From Phycisphaerae bacterium (GTDB lineage: Bacteria > Planctomycetota > Phycisphaerae > UBA1845 > PWPN01): a stretch of 64,000 nucleotides of DNA. The notes below the pieces were generated by a model that saw only the letters and a program-made list of their open reading frames with translations, was not told the DNA's origin and searched no databases. The translations under genes were made by a program, and so were the position numbers. The DNA is taken from assembly GCA_012719955.1 (NCBI GenBank), contig JAAXZI010000158.1, forward strand, positions 1 through 64,000. Reading direction: 5' to 3'. Position 1 is the first letter of the stretch. Every line of letters begins with the position of its first letter. Below, piece by piece: positions 1-8,138 of this stretch.

Positions 1-35
1 CTCCCTGAGCCATCCACGCTCCACACCCCCGGCCT

Positions 36-1421
36 TCACATAATCTCCCTAAGCCGTCCGCCGCTCCGCACGCCTTGCAGATTCGCTTCCAGGACCTTCA
101 CATCCATACCTCTCGGGTTGGGCAGAGGGCCGTCCGGATCGATCCCCAACAATTCATAAATGCTGCCGATCAGATCCTGCGGGGCCACCGGGCGGTCGGC
201 CACATCCTCGCCCTTCCGGTCCGAGGCCCCCACCACCTGTCCGCCCTTGAAGCCCCCGCCGGCCACCAGCGAACAGAATACGTTGCCCCAATGCCCACGC
301 CCGCCGTTCCACGGCGGCTCCCACTGAACCCGGGGCGTCCGGCCAAACTCGCCGCCCCACCACACGATGGTGCTCTCCAGCAAGCCGCGATCGGCAAGAT
401 CCTGCAGCAACGTGGCCAGGCCGGCGTCCAGTTCCGGCAGCTTGCGATTCATGATCTGAAAATGCTGCTTGTGGGTGTCCCAGCCCTTGTAGTTGATGGT
501 GACGTAGGGCACACCCCGCTCCACCAGCCGCCGGGCCATCAGGCACGACTGCCCGAAGGTATTCAGCCCATAGCGCTTGCGAAGCTCTTCTTTCTCGGCC
601 GAGAGGTCGAAGAGCTTGCGGGCCTCGCCGAACATCATCTCGTAAGCGGCCTCTCCGCAGGCATCGAACCGCTGGAAATTCGCATCCGTCGGCATGGCCC
701 GACCGAGCGTATCCAGCCCGACGAGCAGCTCGCGCCGCCGTTTCTGCCGCTCGTCGGAGATGCCCTCGGCCACGATGCCTTCCACGGCAAAGGGCTGCTT
801 AGCCGGGTCGCCCCCGGTGGCGAAGGGCTTATACTTCGGCCCCAGGAAACCCGCCTCGGAGAACCGCCCCTGCAGCTCAGTCAACACCACGTAAGGCGGA
901 ACGAGCCCCTGGTAGCCATGATCCACCCCCTTGAACAGCGACACCACCGCCCCCACCGAAGGATAAACCAGCCGGCCGGGCTTCTGTCCGGTCTGGACCA
1001 GGTAGGAGGCCGTCTCATGGGCGTTGACCCCGTGGGTCATGCTGCGGATGAGGGCGTACTTGTCGGCCTGCCGGGCCAGTAGCGGCAGCAGTTGGCAGAT
1101 ACGGATGCCCTTCACATTGGTCTCAACGGGCTTGTCCAACGGCCCACAATAGGCTTGCCCGGCCTCCGGCTTGGGATCAAAGGTTTCCAGATGCGAGGGC
1201 CCGCCCCACATCCAGATCTGAATCACGGACCTGGCCTTGGCCGTTCTTCCCAGTGCAGGCCGCGTGGCAGTACTCCCACGCCTGGCCGGAGAAGGTCCGT
1301 CGGCCGCTCGGGACGGGGCGCTGTGGGTCTGCACCAGCGCCAGCCCGGCCGCCCCCAGCAAGCCCCGTTTCAGCGCCGCACGGCGAGATACCGCCCGTTC
1401 ATCACCCAAACCGTGTTCCAT
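36..1421 (-). CDS. DUF1501 family protein, Tat-exported
   Basis: Secreted member of the DUF1501 (sulfatase-like fold) family that is greatly expanded in planctomycetes; biochemical role unknown. I place the start at 1421 (461 aa) because a twin-arginine signal (SRRAALKRGLLGAAGLAL) follows directly and AAGGG lies 8 nt upstream; the frame stays open to 1517 but adds nothing signal-like. Family features visible: the segment IQIWMWGGPSHLETFDPKP just after the signal, GVNAHETASYL in the middle, and WWGGEFGRTP followed by GRGHWG near the C-terminus. Such genes usually pair with a DUF1549/DUF1553 cytochrome-type gene; none is seen here, but a partner could lie left of position 1. The C-terminal codons and the bases just after the stop form an imperfect 26-bp direct repeat (1-26 and 46-71). 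Confidence 0.9.
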   Translation of the reverse strand: MEHGLGDERAVSRRAALKRGLLGAAGLALVQTHSAPSRAADGPSPARRGSTATRPALGRTAKARSVIQIWMWGGPSHLETFDPKPEAGQAYCGPLDKPVETNVKGIRICQLLPLLARQADKYALIRSMTHGVNAHETASYLVQTGQKPGRLVYPSVGAVVSLFKGVDHGYQGLVPPYVVLTELQGRFSEAGFLGPKYKPFATGGDPAKQPFAVEGIVAEGISDERQKRRRELLVGLDTLGRAMPTDANFQRFDACGEAAYEMMFGEARKLFDLSAEKEELRKRYGLNTFGQSCLMARRLVERGVPYVTINYKGWDTHKQHFQIMNRKLPELDAGLATLLQDLADRGLLESTIVWWGGEFGRTPRVQWEPPWNGGRGHWGNVFCSLVAGGGFKGGQVVGASDRKGEDVADRPVAPQDLIGSIYELLGIDPDGPLPNPRGMDVKVLEANLQGVRSGGRLREIM

Positions 1422-1581
1422 GGTTATGCCCTTGCCTACCAGTACCATACAGGTCAGAACGCGTGGGACGTCGCGATATTCCAATATTACCTCGGAGGTC
1501 AAAAATACCGTCTGCATCCGCTGCAGCTTGACTTAGGGCTGCTACAGTGAGTATGCATTCTGAGACAAGGAGATTGCGGTG

Positions 1582-2595
1582 ATGAAAGTCTACGAGATCC
1601 AGAAGAGCTTCAGCGGAATCGACGCCATCCGGCCGGCCGAACGGCCAAAGCCCCGGCCCGGTCCAAGGGAGGCCCTGATTCGCATGCAGGCGGTCTCGCT
1701 GAATTTCCGTGACTTGATGATCGCCAAGGGCATCTACAACCCCAACATCCCCCTGCCGCGCATTCCGCTCTCGGACGGCGTGGGAGAGGTGGTGGAGGTC
1801 GGACCCGAGGTCACGCGGGTCAAACGCGGTGATCGCGTGGCCGGCATCTTCATGCAGGGCTGGATCGACGGCGAGCCGACGATTGAGAAGACCGGCACCG
1901 CTCTGGGCGGCGAGATCGACGGCGTGCTGGCCGAATATGTGACCCTGCACGAGGATGGGCTGGTGCACGTGCCCGAGCATCTCACCGATGAGCAGGCCGC
2001 CACGCTGCCCTGTGCGGCCGTCACCGCCTGGAACGCCCTGGCCGTCAGCGGCTCGGTCAAGCCGGGCGATACCGTTCTCACCCTGGGCACCGGTGGCGTG
2101 TCGTTGTTCGCCCTGCAGTTCGCCCGGCTCATGGGCGCCCGGGTCATCATCACCTCCAGCAGCGATGCGAAACTGCTGCGCGCCGAAGGCATGGGCGCCG
2201 CCGTGGGCATCAACTACAAGAAAACGCCCGAGTGGCACCAGCAGGTGCTCGAACGGACCCATGGACGGGGCGTGGACCACGTGATCGAACTCGGCGGAGC
2301 CGGGACGCTGCCGCAATCCCTGCAGGCGGTTCGCATGGGCGGTCACATCAGCCTCATCGGCGTGCTCACCGGCGCGGGCGCGTTCAATCCCATTCCCCTG
2401 CTGATGAAACACGCCCGTGTGCAGGGCATCTTCGTCGGCAGCCGGGCCATGTTCGAATCAATGAACAAGGCCATCGCCCTGCACAAGATGCTGCCGGTCG
2501 TGGATCGGGTGTTCGCGTTCGACCAGGTCCATGACGCGCTGCGCTACATGGAGAGCGGCGAACACTTCGGGAAGATCGTGATACGCATCGGGTGA
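1582..2595 (+). CDS. zinc-independent MDR alcohol dehydrogenase/quinone reductase
   Basis: NAD(P)-dependent oxidoreductase of the medium-chain dehydrogenase/reductase superfamily, 337 aa, probably cytosolic; substrate unknown. The N-terminal GroES-like half contains SLNFRDLMIAKGIY and GDRVAGIF. The Rossmann half starts near residue 160 with VLTLGTGGVSLFALQFA, the glycine-rich NAD(P) loop. The structural and catalytic zinc cysteines of true alcohol dehydrogenases are absent. ATG 1582 is preferred over the GTG at 1579 because AAGGAG (1567-1572) sits 9 nt upstream. A possible promoter is TTGACT (1528-1533), 18 nt, TATGCA (1552-1557). The gene is monocistronic and diverges from the DUF1501 gene. 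Confidence 0.87.
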   Translation: MKVYEIQKSFSGIDAIRPAERPKPRPGPREALIRMQAVSLNFRDLMIAKGIYNPNIPLPRIPLSDGVGEVVEVGPEVTRVKRGDRVAGIFMQGWIDGEPTIEKTGTALGGEIDGVLAEYVTLHEDGLVHVPEHLTDEQAATLPCAAVTAWNALAVSGSVKPGDTVLTLGTGGVSLFALQFARLMGARVIITSSSDAKLLRAEGMGAAVGINYKKTPEWHQQVLERTHGRGVDHVIELGGAGTLPQSLQAVRMGGHISLIGVLTGAGAFNPIPLLMKHARVQGIFVGSRAMFESMNKAIALHKMLPVVDRVFAFDQVHDALRYMESGEHFGKIVIRIG

Positions 2596-2632
2596 GGCCG
2601 CGCCCGCGGGACGCTGTGATGGCTGGATCAAT

Positions 2633-2674
2633 AAAAAACTTCCGGGCCAGGACTGTCAGGTCCCATCCCGGAAG
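2633..2674 (-). terminator. intrinsic terminator of a minus-strand RNA
   Basis: Read on the minus strand: CTTCCGGG, atg, GGAC, six-base loop, GTCC, tgg, CCCGGAAG, then TTTTTT. Two perfect stems are separated by a symmetric 3x3 internal loop and the U-tract follows at once. The U-tract is on the minus strand although the nearest upstream protein gene (1582-2595) is on the plus strand, so it must end a minus-strand transcript. Confidence 0.8.
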
Positions 2675-2760
2675 TGCGCCACGGCTAAAACAGCCGAGAA
2701 TCGGGAAGATGCGTTGTTCATGCGCCTGGTCAGCTCATTACCAAACGCCCCCCTCGAACT
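2633..2760 (-). ncRNA. candidate stand-alone small RNA, about 130 nt
   Basis: A complete minus-strand transcription unit without an evident ORF: a near-consensus promoter (2767-2796), a predicted start near 2760, and an intrinsic terminator at 2633-2674. The RNA can form three stems. Stem 1 has nine pairs (GCGUUUGGU with ACCAGGCGC, loop AAUGAGCUG). Stem 2 is CGGCU-GUUUU-AGCCG. Stem 3 is the terminator. I looked for signatures of 5S rRNA, SRP RNA, tmRNA, tRNA and 6S RNA and recognise none. It lies between two plus-strand genes, so it is not the leader of a nearby gene. The assignment as an RNA gene is inference from promoter, structure and terminator; function unknown. Confidence 0.6.
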
Positions 2761-2766
2761 CCACTG

Positions 2767-2796
2767 ACTATAACGCGCGCTCAAAGGCCGTGTCAA
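2767..2796 (-). promoter_or_regulatory. sigma70-type promoter for the small RNA
   Basis: Minus strand: TTGACA (2791-2796), 18-nt spacer, TATAGT (2767-2772). One of the closest matches to the sigma70 consensus seen in the window. The predicted start near 2760 would place it about 130 nt upstream of the U-tract of the terminator. Confidence 0.7.
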
Positions 2797-3070
2797 TCAA
2801 TCCATCGGCGAATCGAGGGCTCGGCGATAAAAAACTTAACTATCTTATTTTCAATGACTTACAAACCAGGCAGCCGCCGCTCGTGCCCCGCACGAACGCA
2901 AGTGACGCGGCCATCAGGGGTTGGCATTCCAACCAAAACTCACAGGCTCCGAACAGTTCCTTGCAGGCTAAAAACGGAGCACTTCGTAATAAAAAACTCA
3001 CAACCCGCCCCGGCCCGGAAGGTGGCCGCTTCCTCATACCCCCTAATCCGTTTGTGATCTTGAACTTAGC
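2797..3070. other. AT-rich spacer between small RNA promoter and Nudix gene
   Basis: Contains an A/T-rich patch (about 2828-2860) just upstream of the small RNA promoter that could act as an UP element. No further gene, and no convincing promoter or ribosome binding site for the Nudix gene, was found. Confidence 0.4.
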
Positions 3071-3472
3071 ATGAACGAACCGCTGCACGTGGCATTGGCC
3101 TTGGTGAGTAGCCAGCACGGCTGGTTGATCAGCCGGCGGGCCAGCGGACGGATTTTCGCCGGCCTGTGGGAATTCCCCGGCGGCAAGCTGGCACCAGGGG
3201 AAACACCCCAGCAGGCGGCCGTTCGCGAGGTCCAGGAGGAAACCGGACTGGTTGTGGCGCCGGTGGCAGTCGTGGGAGTGCTCCGAACCGCACATGGCGG
3301 GCGTGAAGTCATTCTGCATTTGGTTCACTGTCGAGCGGCCGGCGATGAGCCCCAAGCGTGCGATCCGGCGGTTGAGGAGGTCCGCTGGGCCGCCGTCAGC
3401 GAGCTGGAGCGTCTGCCCATGCCCCCGGTCAACGCGGAGATCATCGCCCTGATCCGCCAACTCGCTCAATGA
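3071..3472 (+). CDS. Nudix hydrolase, MutT-like
   Basis: Probable (deoxy)nucleoside triphosphate pyrophosphohydrolase, 133 aa, of the MutT/8-oxo-dGTPase type that cleans the nucleotide pool. The complete Nudix box is visible: G38, E44, then R52-E53, E56-E57 and G59 (motif GX5EX7REUXEEXGU). The preceding [10 protein letters not shown] is typical of MutT and of the C-terminal domain of MutY. Length matches the family. No good Shine-Dalgarno sequence precedes the ATG. Its last 32 bp overlap the 3' end of the convergent methyltransferase gene. Substrate cannot be read from the sequence. Confidence 0.88.
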   Translation: MNEPLHVALALVSSQHGWLISRRASGRIFAGLWEFPGGKLAPGETPQQAAVREVQEETGLVVAPVAVVGVLRTAHGGREVILHLVHCRAAGDEPQACDPAVEEVRWAAVSELERLPMPPVNAEIIALIRQLAQ

Positions 3473-4190
3473 CGCAGAAGATCCGGAAACCCGCCAGCGC
3501 CGCGATCCAATCCAACCGGCGGTCCACGGCCAACACCCAGTCGTATAACCGCGCGTTGGAAATGAACGCATACGGCTTGAAGCCTCCGGCGAGCTGGAAG
3601 TCAAAGAGGCTGAAGCATTGCCGATGAATGATCCTCAGCTCGGGATGACGCGCCGGCCAGTCGGCTGCCTCCCGGGCAAACAGCAGGTTGGGCAATGCGA
3701 GATTGCCGGCCCACGGATCATCCTTGGCCGCGCAGCGATGGTATCCGCCGAAGTAGATGTCCTCGTGGTGCCGCAGGCGGTATCCCAGCCACGACAACGG
3801 CGTGATGTACGGCTCGATCGCCAATACCCGCCCGCCGGGTCGCAGCACGCGAACGGCCTCATCGAAGAACAGGTGCGGGTCGCGGAGGTGGTGCAGCAAA
3901 TCGACCACGAGAAGGTTGCCCAGACTCTCCGCCGCGATCGGCAAGCGCATGCCGTCCGCCACGAGGTCCACATAGGGCGTCGTGACAACGTCGGATTCGA
4001 TCAGCTCCGGCCAGAGGGTCTTGAAGTGGCCGCTGCCGGCGCCGATTTCGAGGCTTCGCCCGGGCGCAATGAACGGACGGAGCCGCTCGAACCAGCCGCG
4101 ATAACAGGCGCGGATGGCATACTTGCTCTCCCACACCCGCCGGCGGGCCAGATGCTGCCCGGCTGCTTCGTTGATCTGGCCAGAGGTCAT
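3441..4190 (-). CDS. class I SAM-dependent methyltransferase
   Basis: Methyltransferase with a Methyltransf_11-like Rossmann fold, 249 aa. Motif I is [11 protein letters not shown] near residue 46; the later [20 protein letters not shown] and [13 protein letters not shown] correspond to motifs II and III. The start at 4190 is chosen because its ATG overlaps the TGA of tadA by one base (TGATG), giving translational coupling, with GAAGAAG just upstream. The substrate is not evident; the C-terminal third does not resemble a ubiquinone or rRNA methyltransferase that I recognise. Confidence 0.85.
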   Translation of the reverse strand: MTSGQINEAAGQHLARRRVWESKYAIRACYRGWFERLRPFIAPGRSLEIGAGSGHFKTLWPELIESDVVTTPYVDLVADGMRLPIAAESLGNLLVVDLLHHLRDPHLFFDEAVRVLRPGGRVLAIEPYITPLSWLGYRLRHHEDIYFGGYHRCAAKDDPWAGNLALPNLLFAREAADWPARHPELRIIHRQCFSLFDFQLAGGFKPYAFISNARLYDWVLAVDRRLDWIAALAGFRIFCVIERVGGSGR

Positions 4191-4672
4191 CACTTCTTCC
4201 CTTTCGCGCGCTGCTGGGCGAAGAACGCTCGCAGCAGAGCGGCGCACTCCTGCTCCAGCACGCCCCGCTCGACCTGCACGCGGTGGTTGAGCCGCTTGTC
4301 CTCAACGAGGTTGTAAACCGAGCCGCACGCGCCTGCTTTGGGGTCGGTGGCCCCATAGACCAGCCGGTCGATCCGGGCCAACACCAGGGCCCCAGCGCAC
4401 ATGCTGCAGGGCTCCAGGGTCACGTACAAGGTGCAGCCGGAGAGCCGCCAGGAATTCAGGGCGGAGGCCGCGGCCGTCAGGGCGATCATCTCCGCGTGGG
4501 CGGTGGGATCCTGCATCAACTCGCGCTGGTTGTAGCCACGTCCGATAATTCGCCCCTCGTGGACAATGACGGCCCCTACGGGCACGTCGCCGGCCTCGCA
4601 GGCCGACTCGGCCTCCCGGATGGCCTGGCGCATGTATCGTTCGTCCACAGGCTGGATGCTTTCGTGAGTCAT
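4190..4672 (-). CDS. tadA: tRNA(adenine34) deaminase TadA
   Basis: Zinc deaminase that converts adenosine 34 of tRNA-Arg(ACG) to inosine, needed to read CGC and CGA codons; cytosolic. 160 aa, usual size. H59 and E61 (HAE) and C89/C92 (PCSMC) are the zinc ligands and proton shuttle of the cytidine/deoxycytidylate deaminase fold; DVPVGAVIV and TAHAEM are typical of TadA. First gene of a two-gene unit with the downstream methyltransferase, overlapping it by one base. Start ATG 4672 has AAGGA a few bases upstream. Confidence 0.93.
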   Translation of the reverse strand: MTHESIQPVDERYMRQAIREAESACEAGDVPVGAVIVHEGRIIGRGYNQRELMQDPTAHAEMIALTAAASALNSWRLSGCTLYVTLEPCSMCAGALVLARIDRLVYGATDPKAGACGSVYNLVEDKRLNHRVQVERGVLEQECAALLRAFFAQQRAKGKK

Positions 4673-4864
4673 GAGCGGTCCTTGTCGACCTTGATCATAC
4701 GGAGCCCGGAAGTGGAGTAAAATAGTTGACTGGACTTTGCCGGGGACGAAATATCATCATGGCCGCTTTGACAGGATGGCCGTGCGGGTTGGTCCGCGTC
4801 CCCCGCACGGCCTCGCGGCTTCTGGCCTGCTCTTTTTGCTTCCATACTGCAATCCGCCCCCGCC

Positions 4865-4870
4865 TATAAT
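4865..4870 (+). promoter_or_regulatory. -10 element TATAAT upstream of MBL-fold gene
   Basis: Exact consensus -10 hexamer 42 nt upstream of the proposed GTG start at 4913. No good -35 lies at the usual distance (TTGCTT at 4836-4841 is 23 nt away), so the assignment rests on the hexamer. Confidence 0.4.
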
Positions 4871-4912
4871 CGTCTCGTTTGTCGGCGCCTCTTGTTGGGA
4901 GGGTGTCTGGAA

Positions 4913-5899
4913 GTGAGCTGGCGAGATTACAGCGATTGGGCCAAGACTCGGCCGACCATGCTGCGTCTGGCGGAATGGCTCGGGAAGGGCCGCGGTGGCA
5001 CACGGCTGCTGGATGCCATCAATCCGCCACCACCCGCTCCCCGACGGCCCGAGCTGAGCGGATGGGAACGGCAGGAGCTGGCCGCCCTGTGGATCGGGCA
5101 CGCGACCGTGCTGCTGCGCATCGGCGGCCGAACCGTGCTGGCCGACCCCGTTTTTTCAAACCGGGTGGGAATCGGCCTGGGCCTGTTGACCGGGGGACCG
5201 CAACGGCTGGTCAAGCCCGCGTTGAGCCTTCACGAGCTGCCCCGCCTGGATCTCGTGCTGGTTTCCCATGCTCACTTCGACCACCTCGACCGTCCCACGC
5301 TCAGCCGGCTGCCCAAGCGCGTGCCGGTGGTCACGTCGGAGCACAACAGCGACCTCATCCGCGACCTGGGTTTCCACAGCGTCACCGAAGTCCGTTGGGG
5401 CCAGCGTGTCCTGGTGGGAGGCCTGTGTGTGACCGGCTGGCCGGTCCGGCACTGGGGGGCGCGAACCTTCATCGATCATCATCGCGGCTATGCGGCCTTC
5501 CTTTTGGAGGCGGAAGGACGCCGGATACTCTACGGCGGCGACACCGCCTGGGGGCTGCACTTCAAGGACGTGGGCCGCGTGGACCTGGCCGTTCTGGGCA
5601 TCGGCGCATACGACCCCTACATCGCCGCCCATGCCACGCCCGAGCAAGCTTGGGCCATGGCCGATCACGTGCGGGCGGACTTCATGCTGCCCATGCATCA
5701 CAGCACGTTCCGGCTCAGTCACGAACCGATACACGAGCCCCTGGAGCGCTTGCTCGCTGCCGCCGGGCGTAGCGAGGATCGAATCATCTGCCGGGAGATA
5801 GGCCAGCTCTGGACGCCTGATGCGGTCGCAACCGGGGACAGGCACGCCGGCCGTGTACCCGGTCCCGACGCGACTGTTGAGATGCGCCAGGTCTGCTGA
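4913..5899 (+). CDS. MBL-fold metal-dependent hydrolase (UlaG/NAPE-PLD-like)
   Basis: Metallo-beta-lactamase-fold hydrolase of the COG2220 type, 328 aa. The metal-binding motif SHAHFDHLD is near residue 117, and YGGDTAWG and LPMHHSTF supply further ligands. NAPE-PLD- and UlaG-like proteins share the pattern ALWIGHATVLLRIGG followed by DPVFS. The GTG at 4913 is preferred because GGGAGGG lies 9 nt upstream; a TTG at 4892 is in frame but lacks such a site. It converges with the next gene, the stop codons being only six bases apart. Substrate unknown (possibly a phosphodiester or lactone). Confidence 0.85.
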   Translation: MSWRDYSDWAKTRPTMLRLAEWLGKGRGGTRLLDAINPPPPAPRRPELSGWERQELAALWIGHATVLLRIGGRTVLADPVFSNRVGIGLGLLTGGPQRLVKPALSLHELPRLDLVLVSHAHFDHLDRPTLSRLPKRVPVVTSEHNSDLIRDLGFHSVTEVRWGQRVLVGGLCVTGWPVRHWGARTFIDHHRGYAAFLLEAEGRRILYGGDTAWGLHFKDVGRVDLAVLGIGAYDPYIAAHATPEQAWAMADHVRADFMLPMHHSTFRLSHEPIHEPLERLLAAAGRSEDRIICREIGQLWTPDAVATGDRHAGRVPGPDATVEMRQVC

Positions 5900-5905
5900 C
5901 CTGCC

Positions 5906-6922
5906 TTATGCCGGCGCAATTCGCACGAGCATTTTGCCGATGTTCTCGCCATGGAACAGGCCGATGAAGGCCCTGGGGGCGTTCTCCAGGCCTTCGATGA
6001 TCGTCTCACGCCACTTCATCCGGCCCTCCGCGATCCACCGCGTCATATCCGCGCGGAACTGCGGGAGCAGGTCCTTATGGTCATGCACCAGGAAGCCCTG
6101 CAGGCGAACCCGGCGAACGATCACCATGAACAGGTTCGCGGGGCCGGGCGGAGGCGTCTCCGCGTTGTAGCGGGAGATCATGCCGCAGACCGGGATCCGG
6201 CCAAAGACCTTCATGTGCCGCAGGGCGGCATCGAGATGATCGCCGCCCACGTTATCGAAGTAGACGTCCAGCCCGTCCGGTGCGGCCCGCCGGAGTTCGG
6301 CGAGAAGGTTGTCGGTCCGCTTGTAGTTGAAGGCGTAATCCACGCCGGCCTCCTCGCGGAGCCAGGCGATCTTTTCATCCGATCCCGCGCTGGCAATGAC
6401 CCGGCCACCCTTGATCTTGCCGAGCTGGCAGACCACCGATCCCACCGCGCCGGCCGCGCCGGAGACAAACAGCGTCTCCCCCGACTTGAACTCCGCGACC
6501 CGCAGCAGCCCCGCGTAGGCGGTCAAACCCGGCATGCCCAGCACGCCCAGGTAAGATTGAAGCGGCGCCGCCGGCTCAATCCGGGTTACGCCCGTCCCGT
6601 CAGAGACCCACCAGTCGCGCCAGCCCATCATGCTGAGGACATGATCGCCCGGCTTGAATGCCGGGTTTCGCGATTCGACCACTTCGCCGATCGCGCCGCC
6701 TTCCAGCGTCTGGCCGACCTCGAACGGCTCAACGTAGCTCCCACGGCCGGCCTTCATCCGCCCGCGCATGTACGGGTCTACGGACATCCACAGATTGCGG
6801 ACGAGGATCTGCCCTTCCTCAGGAGACGGCACCGGTACCTCAACCAGTTCGAAATGCTCCGGCGCGGGCATCCCCGTCGGGCGGGATTTCAAACGAATCT
6901 CACGGCTGGTCCTGTCAGGCAT
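5906..6922 (-). CDS. NADP-dependent oxidoreductase, CurA/leukotriene B4 dehydrogenase-like
   Basis: MDR-superfamily enoyl/alkenal reductase, 338 aa. The start WMSVDPYMRGRM, the nucleotide loop SGAAGAVGSVVCQLGKIKG (near residue 150) and NVGGDHLDAAL are typical of the zinc-free group containing curcumin reductase CurA and prostaglandin reductase 1. ATG 6922 is chosen over the upstream frame extension to 6961 because GGAGG stands directly before it. This is the second MDR protein in the window and is not close to the one at 1582. Expected reaction is NADPH-dependent reduction of an alpha,beta-unsaturated carbonyl; the natural substrate is not known. Confidence 0.9.
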   Translation of the reverse strand: MPDRTSREIRLKSRPTGMPAPEHFELVEVPVPSPEEGQILVRNLWMSVDPYMRGRMKAGRGSYVEPFEVGQTLEGGAIGEVVESRNPAFKPGDHVLSMMGWRDWWVSDGTGVTRIEPAAPLQSYLGVLGMPGLTAYAGLLRVAEFKSGETLFVSGAAGAVGSVVCQLGKIKGGRVIASAGSDEKIAWLREEAGVDYAFNYKRTDNLLAELRRAAPDGLDVYFDNVGGDHLDAALRHMKVFGRIPVCGMISRYNAETPPPGPANLFMVIVRRVRLQGFLVHDHKDLLPQFRADMTRWIAEGRMKWRETIIEGLENAPRAFIGLFHGENIGKMLVRIAPA

Positions 6923-7395
6923 GGCTATCCTCCGATCTGAGGTAAGTATATGCATTGGCACAGTATCATACTCCCCCGACTGTGCGCTCCCGGCGGAGCG
7001 CTACGGCCACCGCCACGCGCGTACGGATATGACGTCCCTCCAGAGGCTGCGCCAAGCGACCCCCGGTGTCTCGCCAATCCCGGGGGGGCGGGCATCCCTG
7101 CCCGCCTGCTTGAGCCCGGAGGGCGGGCATCTTGCCCGCCTTTATGAATCCGAATGGGGAGTTGGCGTTCTGTCCGGGGAACGGCCGGTACAGAGCCCGG
7201 CCGCTACGCCGGAAACGGCCCGTACTGAGCCTGGCCGCCACACAGAGGAAGCGGCCGGCGCGGAAGCCTTGCGCCAGGATCCATGATGGCCAGGGAAGCA
7301 AGCCGGTGAAATTCGAAACAGACATGTGGGAATCCGCTATACTGTTTCGTATGTGTCTTCTCCACCACACGGATGCGATTGTCCGGGGAGTCCCT
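6923..7395. other. spacer with GC-rich palindromic repeats
   Basis: No gene recognised. Two hairpin repeats (7087-7106 and 7122-7140) belong to the GGCGGGCA family described separately. The rest is GC-rich sequence with approximate tandem copies of 'ggccg-taca/tact-gagcc' around 7180-7240. Confidence 0.5.
7087..7140. repeat. two GGCGGGCA-type palindromes
   Basis: GGCGGGC-atccct-GCCCGCC (7087-7106) and GGCGGGC-atctt-GCCCGCC (7122-7140). Perfect 7-bp arms with short loops; the same unit recurs at 12777-12795, 31250-31268 and in the 57.4-kb spacer. Resembles REP-type elements in size and intergenic location. Confidence 0.75.
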
Positions 7396-7788
7396 ATGAG
7401 CACGGAAGGCCAGGCTGGCGAATATCATGCCGTTCACTACGCGGATACCTCTTTTTGGAAGAAGCTGCGCCGTCATTCCAGGCGGATCGGCCGGTCGCTG
7501 GTGCAGAAAGCACTCGAGCTGTATTACGTGCTCCAGAGCCGCGACCTTCCGCCCCGGGTCAGACTGACCATTCTCGGCGCCCTGGGCTACCTCATTTTCC
7601 CTCTGGATGCCATTCCCGACCTCCTGCCGGGCGCGGGTTACAGCGATGACCTGGCCGCGGTCGTGGCCGCCCTGGCCGTCGCCGCCGCCCACATCACGCC
7701 GGAGATGAGGATGAAGGCCTTCCTGGCCACCAACCGGCTCCTGGGAGACGCACCCCAGCCCGACCTGGAGGTGGACGCGGGCGAGTGA
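7396..7788 (+). CDS. YkvA/DUF1232 family small membrane-associated protein
   Basis: 130-aa protein with the DUF1232 (YkvA) domain in the centre: LPPRVRLTILGALGYLIFPLDAIPDLLPGAGYSDD is the hallmark, with a hydrophobic segment and the conserved P-D-x-I-PD-L-x-P-x-G-x-x-D-D pattern. Function of the family is unknown. The ATG at 7396 is preceded by GGGGAG six bases upstream; the frame is open further upstream but that part is low-complexity and Arg-rich. Alone in its transcription unit. Confidence 0.8.
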   Translation: MSTEGQAGEYHAVHYADTSFWKKLRRHSRRIGRSLVQKALELYYVLQSRDLPPRVRLTILGALGYLIFPLDAIPDLLPGAGYSDDLAAVVAALAVAAAHITPEMRMKAFLATNRLLGDAPQPDLEVDAGE

Positions 7789-8138
7789 GCGCATCGCGGC
7801 GGGGGCGCGAAGATTCAAGCGATCAACAACGTTGACGCCCCTCCACGGCTGAGTTACCCGCACAATGGCCCAGGTAGGGGCCGGCCCTGCGTTGTCCCGC
7901 GACCGCCGAGGCAGCACGCGATCGCGCGGGCGGATGACGCACGTTCTTTGTTTCGGTCATCCGGTCGAATCCACAGACTCCATAAGCCGCCGCTCTGGGT
8001 TGTTTTACAATCGCGCAGAGGCGTTGAGCGCCGCGTGCTTAAGAGCGCTTAAGTCTATGGATGAGTTTGACTTCCGTCTCATCGGGGCATTGTATCCTCT
8101 TAGCGTATGGGTGTCTTTTGGCAAGGGAGGAGTACACA
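7789..8138. other. spacer upstream of the secreted Arg/Glu-rich protein gene
   Basis: No gene found. Holds an 18-base sequence (7808-7825) repeated exactly at 38676-38693, two CTTAAG hexamers four bases apart (about 8038-8053), and a TTGACT (about 8068) that may be part of a promoter for the gene at 8139. Confidence 0.4.

Noticed and set aside
2633-2760. 5S rRNA, SRP RNA or tRNA at the small RNA locus
   Set aside because: 'gggatgggacctgac' recalls 5S or SRP sequence, but the CCGAAC and GGAAGGAAGC signatures and the cloverleaf T-loop are absent.
7950-7985. tRNA suggested by 'ggtcgaatccac'
   Set aside because: No acceptor stem, D-arm or anticodon arm can be formed around it.
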